From positions 1 to 43,709 of the forward strand of contig JAJFFH010000065.1 of assembly GCA_021776735.1 (NCBI GenBank): a stretch of DNA of 43,709 nt, in the 5' to 3' direction. Under the pieces are notes generated by a model. The model searched no databases. It was not told the origin of the DNA and saw nothing but the letters and a program-made list of their open reading frames with translations. The DNA comes from Planctomycetota bacterium (lineage in GTDB: Bacteria > Planctomycetota > PLA2). Numbering within the stretch: the first letter of the stretch is position 1; the number at the start of each line of letters is the position of its first letter. Positions 39,711 through 43,709 of this stretch are shown one piece after another. A program made the position numbers and the translations under genes.

Positions 39711-40952
39711 ATGCGAACCGCGGTGCGCGGCACGTTTTTCGGACTCGCGGCGCAGGTCGTGCAGCTTACGGCGTCCCTGGCGGCGCTCGTGGTGCTCGCA
39801 CGCCTCCTCGACGCCCCCGCGTTCGGCCTTGCGGCGGCGTCACTTGCTGTCACCGGGGTGCTCGGCGCCTGCAGCGACCTTGGCATGAACGTGCTGATCG
39901 TTCAGCGCGACCGGCTCGACCAGCGCGCCGCCGCATGGGTCAGCGCCGCCGCCGGCTTCACGCTCGCGGGCCTCGTGTGGGCCACCGCCCCGCTGATCGC
40001 CCGCGCGGCACCCGACGCGCGCGGTGTATGCGAACTCCTCGCGCTCGGCGCCCTCGTCCTGCCACTTCACGCCCTCTCGTCGCCCGCCCGCGCCCGCCTC
40101 CAACGCGTTCTCCGCTTCGGCGCGCTCTTCCGGCTCGACATCGCCGTCGCCGCGACCATGGCGACCGTCAGCGTCGCACTGGCGTGGCACGGACTCGGCG
40201 CGTGGTCGATCGTGGCGGGCGATGTGGCGGCGGCAGCAGCTGCCCTTGCGGTGGGTTGGATCCTCGCTCCAAAGCATACGGACGGCGATGTCGCTCCCCC
40301 GCTCGGCGACGGCGCGCGCATCGTCGGCGCCCGGCTCGCCGACGCGGGCGCGCAACACGGCGACAAGCTGCTCGTCGGTGCGCTGCTCGGCACCTCCGCG
40401 CTCGGCTTCTACCGCTTCGCCCTGCAACACTCGCTCGCGCTCTACGGCCGGTTCACCGCCGTCGTCGAGCAGGTCGCGTTACCGCTTTTCAGCCGCAACC
40501 AAGAACACCTCGACGAGCCATACCTCAAGCTGACGCGCGCCAACGCGCTCGCCGTGTTGCCCGGCGCGGCGATGCTCTGGCTGTTTGCCCCGCAGCTTGT
40601 GGCGTGGATCTATCCGGACCGGTGGCAGCCCGCCGTGCCCGCGCTGCGCGCGCTCGCGCTGGCCATCGGCGCGGCCGGATTCAACTCCCATCCGGGCGTG
40701 CTGTGGCTGGCGCGCGGCCAGATGGCGTTGCGCCTGCGCTGGTCCATGGTCAACCTCGGCGCCCTCGCGGTGCTCGTGCCCACCGGTGCCTGGCTGGGCG
40801 GGTTGCCGGGAGTCGGGTACGCACTCGCGGTCCGTTCACTGGCCGCCGCCGCCGTGGCGCAGTTGTTCACCGGAGTCCCGCATCGTTCCTACGTGCGCGC
40901 ACTCCTGCCCGGCGTGGTCGTCGCCGGCACGATCCTGCTGCTCGGCCGGTAG
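39711..40952 (+). CDS. Polysaccharide/oligosaccharide flippase (Wzx/PST type)
   Basis: A 413-residue multi-pass inner-membrane transporter with about 12 hydrophobic segments. The N-terminal RGTFFGLAAQVVQLTASLAA and LVVLARLLDAPAFGLAAASL, then DLGMNVLIVQRDRLD, are typical of PST flippases that move lipid-linked sugars to the outer face of the membrane. The start is the ATG at 39711; the open frame continues upstream through the divergent Nudix gene and is rejected there. A copy of the dispersed repeat encodes KHTDGDVAPP (about residues 187-196) in a loop in the middle of the protein. The nearby GT4 gene suggests a surface-glycan function. Confidence 0.9.
   Translation: MRTAVRGTFFGLAAQVVQLTASLAALVVLARLLDAPAFGLAAASLAVTGVLGACSDLGMNVLIVQRDRLDQRAAAWVSAAAGFTLAGLVWATAPLIARAAPDARGVCELLALGALVLPLHALSSPARARLQRVLRFGALFRLDIAVAATMATVSVALAWHGLGAWSIVAGDVAAAAAALAVGWILAPKHTDGDVAPPLGDGARIVGARLADAGAQHGDKLLVGALLGTSALGFYRFALQHSLALYGRFTAVVEQVALPLFSRNQEHLDEPYLKLTRANALAVLPGAAMLWLFAPQLVAWIYPDRWQPAVPALRALALAIGAAGFNSHPGVLWLARGQMALRLRWSMVNLGALAVLVPTGAWLGGLPGVGYALAVRSLAAAAVAQLFTGVPHRSYVRALLPGVVVAGTILLLGR
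40274..40290 (+). repeat. Dispersed 17-base repeat, copy 16 (inside flippase gene)
   Basis: Reads GCATACGGACGGCGATG, with TC after it. It encodes HTDGDV in a loop, the same peptide as in the anti-sigma factor. Confidence 0.9.
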
Positions 40953-40965
40953 CCGGCGAAACACA

Positions 40966-41021
40966 CATCGCCGTCCCGCCTGCGCGCCTACGGAGCTTCG
41001 GCGCGGGCCGGGCCCGTTTGC
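40966..41021 (-). repeat. Split form of the dispersed repeat, hairpin insert (S2)
   Basis: CATCGCCGTC, then 39 bases, then CGTTTGC (followed by TG). The insert is similar to that of S1 but with a longer centre (CGCCTACGGAGCTTCGGCG). Confidence 0.85.
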
Positions 41022-41036
41022 TGCTCTCCAGTTCAT

Positions 41037-41064
41037 TCTCCGTGGCCCTCCGTGGCCCTCCGTG
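41037..41064 (+). repeat. CCTCCGTGGC period-10 repeat
   Basis: Nearly three consecutive units of CCTCCGTGGC. Short and not part of a gene. Confidence 0.7.
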
Positions 41065-41158
41065 CTTATTCTTCCGGCGGCTCGCAACACGCTCGTTCGA
41101 CCGGACGCGCGCGTCCCCCGAACAGAAAGCCCTTCCTCCTCAAACTTCATTCCTCATT

Positions 41159-41185
41159 CTTCGTGCCCTTCGTGCACTTCGTGGT
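41159..41185 (+). repeat. CTTCGTG period-9 repeat
   Basis: CTTCGTGCC, CTTCGTGCA, CTTCGTGGT in a row, as at 34081-34118. Confidence 0.75.
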
Positions 41186-41279
41186 TTCTATTCCTCTCAG
41201 ATAACGCTGGTCTCGACCGTTCACGCCAAGGCGGCAGCAGCCAGCGCTACGCGAACGTCACTCGAAGACACCTACCCGA

Positions 41280-41332
41280 CATCGCTGTCCCGCCTTCGCG
41301 CGTGGCGCTTCGGCGCGGGCAAGCCCGTTTGC
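41280..41332 (-). repeat. Split form of the dispersed repeat, hairpin insert (S3)
   Basis: CATCGCTGTC (one change), then 36 bases, then CGTTTGC followed by TG. The insert differs from S1 at several bases but is the same length and has the same CTTCGGCGCGGGC block. Confidence 0.82.
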
Positions 41333-41347
41333 TGTTTTTCGGATGCC

Positions 41348-41695
41348 TTACAGCACGGGGGTGCGGCCGAGGTGGTCTTCGGCGACACGCACGTCCGGCT
41401 CAAGCTTGACGATGCGGAGTTCCGGGCCGGCGGCGCCGAGGCGGATTCGATCACCGGTGCGGACGACGCCGTCCTGGACGCGTTTGCCGTTCAGGTACAG
41501 GCCGTTGCGGCTGTCGAGGTCTTGCGCGAGCCAGCGCTGGCCGATCAGCGCGAGGGCGAAGTGCTTGCGCGACACCCGCTCCGACTTGATGCGGATGCGG
41601 CAGGTCTGGCCGCGGCCGACCAGGAACTGGCAACCGTCCACCTTGACGAATTCGGTGTCGTCGCCGTCTTCAAACACCAGCTCAACACCGGGCAT
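41348..41695 (-). CDS. FHA-domain protein
   Basis: A 115-residue protein that is little more than one forkhead-associated domain, which binds phosphothreonine peptides. The conserved residues are visible: Gly-Arg in FLVGRGQTCRI, Ser and His in SERVSRKHFALAL, Asn-Gly in DLDSRNGLYLNGKRV. There is no membrane segment. The start at 41695 (MPGVELVFEDG) fits the beginning of the fold. It is divergent from the GT4 gene with 11 bases between, so their promoters must overlap coding sequence. The partner kinase is not in this window. Confidence 0.92.
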   Translation of the reverse strand: MPGVELVFEDGDDTEFVKVDGCQFLVGRGQTCRIRIKSERVSRKHFALALIGQRWLAQDLDSRNGLYLNGKRVQDGVVRTGDRIRLGAAGPELRIVKLEPDVRVAEDHLGRTPVL

Positions 41696-41706
41696 GTCGC
41701 CATTTT

Positions 41707-42840
41707 ATGGGAAAACCAAGCTCGATGGGAGTCGCGATCTATGTCCGGACCTACCTGACGCCGTCGATGACCTTTGTCCATCGGCAGCTCGTGGGCGTCA
41801 CGGAGCGGTTTTCGCCCGTGGTGTGGTGCAATCGGCTGCAACATCGCGACCGCTTCCCCCACGACGCCATCGAGGTATCGCCCCAGACCGGCCCCGAACG
41901 GGCCGTTCGCTGGGCGCGCCGGCGGCTCGGCGGCCCCTGGAGCCGCCTGTCACGCCGCGAGATCGCGCACTGGCGGCGCCGCGCCGAAGCCGCCCGGATC
42001 GAGCTGATCCACGCGCACTTCGGCCCCTACGCCATCGAAATCCTGCCCGTCGCGCGCGCGCTCGGCGTCCCACTGCTCGTCACGTTCCACGGCTTCGGCG
42101 CGTCCGCACTTCTCGAACGCCCCGGCTACGTCCGCCAGCTCAGGGAGCTGTTTCACTACGCCACGATCATCGCCGCGTCCGAAGCCACCGCACAACGCCT
42201 CCGCGCTCATGGCGCCGATCCGATCGTGCACTATGTGGGTGCCCCGGCTGAGTTTTTCGAATGCAGCAAACGGACGGCGATGTCTTCGAAGGGCGCGGAC
42301 GAAGACATCCGGGTGTTGCAGGTCTCCGGCCTTGTCCCGGTCAAGGGGCACCGCGACACGCTCGACGCTCTCGCGCGGCTCGGCGATCCGCGGCTCAAGA
42401 TCACGTTCGTCGGCGACGGCCCCTTGCGCGCGGACCTGGAGCGCCAGGCGAAACTGCTCGGCTTGGACGTCACGTTCACCGGCGCACTGCCGCCGAGCGA
42501 GGTGCGCCAACAACTGCACGCCGCGGACCTGTTCGTGCACCACAGCGTGAGCGAGGGCGGCATCGAAGCCGCAACCACGGCGATCCTGGAAGCCATGGCC
42601 GCGGGCCTGCCGGTGATCGCAACGCAACACGGCGGCATCCCGGAGATCGTCCGCCACGGCGTGGACGGCTGGCTCGTGCCCGAACACGACCTCGTCGCCT
42701 ACGAAGCCGCGCTGCGCGAAGCGTTGACCGACAACGGCGACCGTGGTCGCGCGGGTGCCGCCCGAGTCCGCGAACACTTCAACCTGGAGCACCAAAACAA
42801 AAAGCTCGCAGACCTGTACGAGAACGCCCTGATTGAGTGA
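41707..42840 (+). CDS. GT4-family glycosyltransferase
   Basis: A 377-residue GT-B glycosyltransferase for a surface glycan. The N-domain has IYVRTYLTPSMTFVHRQLVG and IELIHAHFGPYAIEILPVAR, with LLVTFHGFGASALLE at the acceptor side. The C-domain has VLQVSGLVPVKGHRDTLDAL, ITFVGDGPLRADLERQAKLL and VHHSVSEGGIEAATTAILEA with MAAGLPVIATQHGGIPEIV, which contains the E-x7-E donor motif region of GT4 enzymes. A copy of the dispersed repeat encodes SKRTAMS (about residues 186-192) exactly in the linker where the C-domain begins. Alternative start: ATG at 41725. Confidence 0.92.
   Translation: MGKPSSMGVAIYVRTYLTPSMTFVHRQLVGVTERFSPVVWCNRLQHRDRFPHDAIEVSPQTGPERAVRWARRRLGGPWSRLSRREIAHWRRRAEAARIELIHAHFGPYAIEILPVARALGVPLLVTFHGFGASALLERPGYVRQLRELFHYATIIAASEATAQRLRAHGADPIVHYVGAPAEFFECSKRTAMSSKGADEDIRVLQVSGLVPVKGHRDTLDALARLGDPRLKITFVGDGPLRADLERQAKLLGLDVTFTGALPPSEVRQQLHAADLFVHHSVSEGGIEAATTAILEAMAAGLPVIATQHGGIPEIVRHGVDGWLVPEHDLVAYEAALREALTDNGDRGRAGAARVREHFNLEHQNKKLADLYENALIE
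42266..42282 (+). repeat. Dispersed 17-base repeat, copy 17 (inside GT4 gene)
   Basis: Reads GCAAACGGACGGCGATG, preceded by CA and followed by TCTTC, as in the histidine kinase gene. Here it is read in the frame giving KRTAMS. Confidence 0.9.
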
Positions 42841-42847
42841 GCGTGCG

Positions 42848-42933
42848 TGCGGACGGCGGTGCGCCTACAAAACTCCGCTTCGCGGATTTTTGCTAGGGCG
42901 GGGCCGGGGACGGCTTCGCCGCCCGGCGGCCCC
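42848..42933. repeat. Composite repeat: degenerate 17-base word, A/T hairpin, GC hairpin
   Basis: A degenerate GTGCGGACGGCGGTG (42848-42862) is followed by the hairpin AAAACTCCGC-ttc-GCGGATTTTT (42869-42891, one mismatch), TAG, then a GC-rich hairpin with a TTC loop (CGGC-ttc-GCCG core, GGGGCC/GGCCCC outside, to about 42933). The order matches 24609-24693. The A/T hairpin could terminate the GT4 gene on the plus strand. No gene is seen in 42841-43001. Confidence 0.7.
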
Positions 42934-43001
42934 GGCGCGTCGAGATCACGGTCGCAAACCTGAACGCGCCTTGCCGCGATTGGACCCCACCGGCTTCGAG
43001 C

Positions 43002-43709
43002 TCAGCGCGACTCTAGCTTGCGGATCTCGTCCTCCACCGACTTGATCCACTGGAGCCTCGGACCGTGGCGACCCGGCGCGTCCTGCGCCGTCCACACCTG
43101 CAACGCACACCGCATGGCAACGACCGCTTCCTTCAGCAGGACCTGGCGTTGCTCCGCAACAGCACCGGCGGCCTGCGTACGGAGCGCGAGAGCGAGGTTG
43201 TTCTGGGTCCAGGCCCAGTCCCCCGGAAGCGACTCGCGCGTCCGTACCTCAAGCGCCAGGCGGAAGGCGACAACCGCTTCGCCCAAAAGGCGCCCCCGCT
43301 CCGCTACGGGCGCGGCCCTGGCCTGAGCGGAGAGGGCAGTGGCGAGGTTGCCCTGGGTCGTGGCCCAATCCTGCGGAAGCGATTCGCGCGTCCGCACCTC
43401 AAGCGCCAGGCGGAAGGCGACAACCGCTTCGCCCAAAAGGCGCCCCCGCTCCACTCCGGGCGCGGCCTCGGCCTGACGGGCGAGGGCGATGGCGAGGCTG
43501 TTCTGGGTCGCGGCCCAGCCCTGCGGAAGCGCCTCGCGCGTCCGTACCTCAAGCGCCAGGCGGTAGGCGACAACCGCTTCGCCCAACAGACGCGCCCGCT
43601 CCGCTACGGGCGCGGCCCTGGCCTGAGCGGAGAGGGCAGTGGCGAGGTTGCCTTGGGTCCTGGCCCAATCCTGCGGAAGCGACTCGCGCGTCCGCACCTC
43701 AAGCGCCAG
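43002..43709 (-). CDS. TPR-type repeat protein of near-identical 50-residue units (5' end beyond window)
   Basis: The frame is open from the right edge to a stop at 43002. It consists of 50-residue units such as LEVRTREALPQGWAATQNSL followed by AIALARQAEAAP and GRLLGEAVVAFRLA. The DNA repeats with a period of 150 bases: the word CTCAAGCGCCAGGCGG recurs at about 43250, 43400 and 43550, and the window ends inside the next. The last unit (WAWTQNNLALALRTQAAGAV) is more diverged and is followed by a helical C-terminus (LQWIKSVEDEIRKLESR). The W-x-x-T-Q-x-N-L-x-x-A-L pattern is a TPR variant often found in large proteins with CHAT, TIR or NTPase effector domains. The effector, if any, is outside the window. 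Confidence 0.85.
   Translation of the reverse strand: MALEVRTRESLPQDWARTQGNLATALSAQARAAPVAERARLLGEAVVAYRLALEVRTREALPQGWAATQNSLAIALARQAEAAPGVERGRLLGEAVVAFRLALEVRTRESLPQDWATTQGNLATALSAQARAAPVAERGRLLGEAVVAFRLALEVRTRESLPGDWAWTQNNLALALRTQAAGAVAEQRQVLLKEAVVAMRCALQVWTAQDAPGRHGPRLQWIKSVEDEIRKLESR

Larger units (their letters stand above)
40953..41347. repeat. Gene-free repeat region between flippase and FHA genes
   Basis: Contains two split copies of the dispersed repeat (40966-41021 and 41280-41332), a CCTCCGTGGC period-10 run (41037-41064) and a CTTCGTG period-9 run (41159-41185). Open frames here (such as LRALRALRGFY) are repeat translations. I see no gene. Confidence 0.8.

Noticed and set aside
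39501..41758. Long plus-strand frame of 812 residues across the Nudix, flippase and repeat regions (39320-41758)
   Set aside because: Arg/Pro-rich shadow of the flippase and Nudix genes that runs through repeats, with no domain.

Overview
This window looks like chromosomal DNA of a GC-rich Gram-negative-type bacterium, most probably an uncultured Planctomycetota or a close relative. That placement is inference. It rests on a secretin-like periplasmic protein family, a PEP-CTERM protein, a DUF6677/TM2-like membrane protein, FHA, HEAT and TPR proteins, two ECF sigma/anti-sigma pairs, and many secreted proteins with no clear family. I saw no rRNA, tRNA, CRISPR array, prophage or complete transposon.

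Layout. 1-1.8 kb: two small secreted or membrane proteins and two divergent GNAT acetyltransferases. 1.9-9.1 kb: an ECF sigma factor with an anti-sigma fused to an ARPP-1-like domain, divergent from an NtrX/NtrY-type sigma-54 two-component pair. 9.4-16.3 kb: a 1,914-residue RHS lipoprotein, a PEP-CTERM protein and a DUF1844 protein. 16.3-22.3 kb: a TPR protein followed by a duplicated two-gene cassette (A1-B1, A2-B2) of secretin-like proteins. 22.3-24.6 kb: a frameshifted leucine-rich-repeat gene and a large unrecognised exported protein. 24.9-27.7 kb: a tightly overlapping operon of a small cysteine peptide, ECF sigma, anti-sigma with a thioredoxin-like CPLC domain, and a TPR protein. 27.8-36.1 kb: priA, a decayed GxxExxY gene in repeats, a HEAT lipoprotein, a thioesterase, membrane proteins, a repeat-rich island carrying a four-helix-bundle (S23-type) gene, and dprA. 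36.2-43.7 kb: HtrA/Deg protease, TlpA-like lipoprotein, a tiny basic protein, a zinc-ribbon Nudix hydrolase, a polysaccharide flippase, an FHA protein, a GT4 glycosyltransferase, and the end of a protein built from near-identical 150-bp TPR units that runs off the window.

The most unusual signal is not a gene. A 17-base word, GCNNACGGACGGCGATG, recurs 13 times on both strands. It lies in intergenic DNA, across start and stop codons, and inside unrelated genes, where it is read in different frames and adds the same short peptides (for example TDGDV) to unrelated proteins. Three further intergenic copies are split at exactly the same point by a 36-39 base GC-rich hairpin, and some copies sit beside A-run/T-run hairpins. 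The distribution recalls DNA-uptake sequences (dprA is present and contains a copy) or a small mobile repeat. A second repeat family, built on CGTTCACGAACG palindromes plus GACCCC-type microsatellites, surrounds the four-helix-bundle gene.
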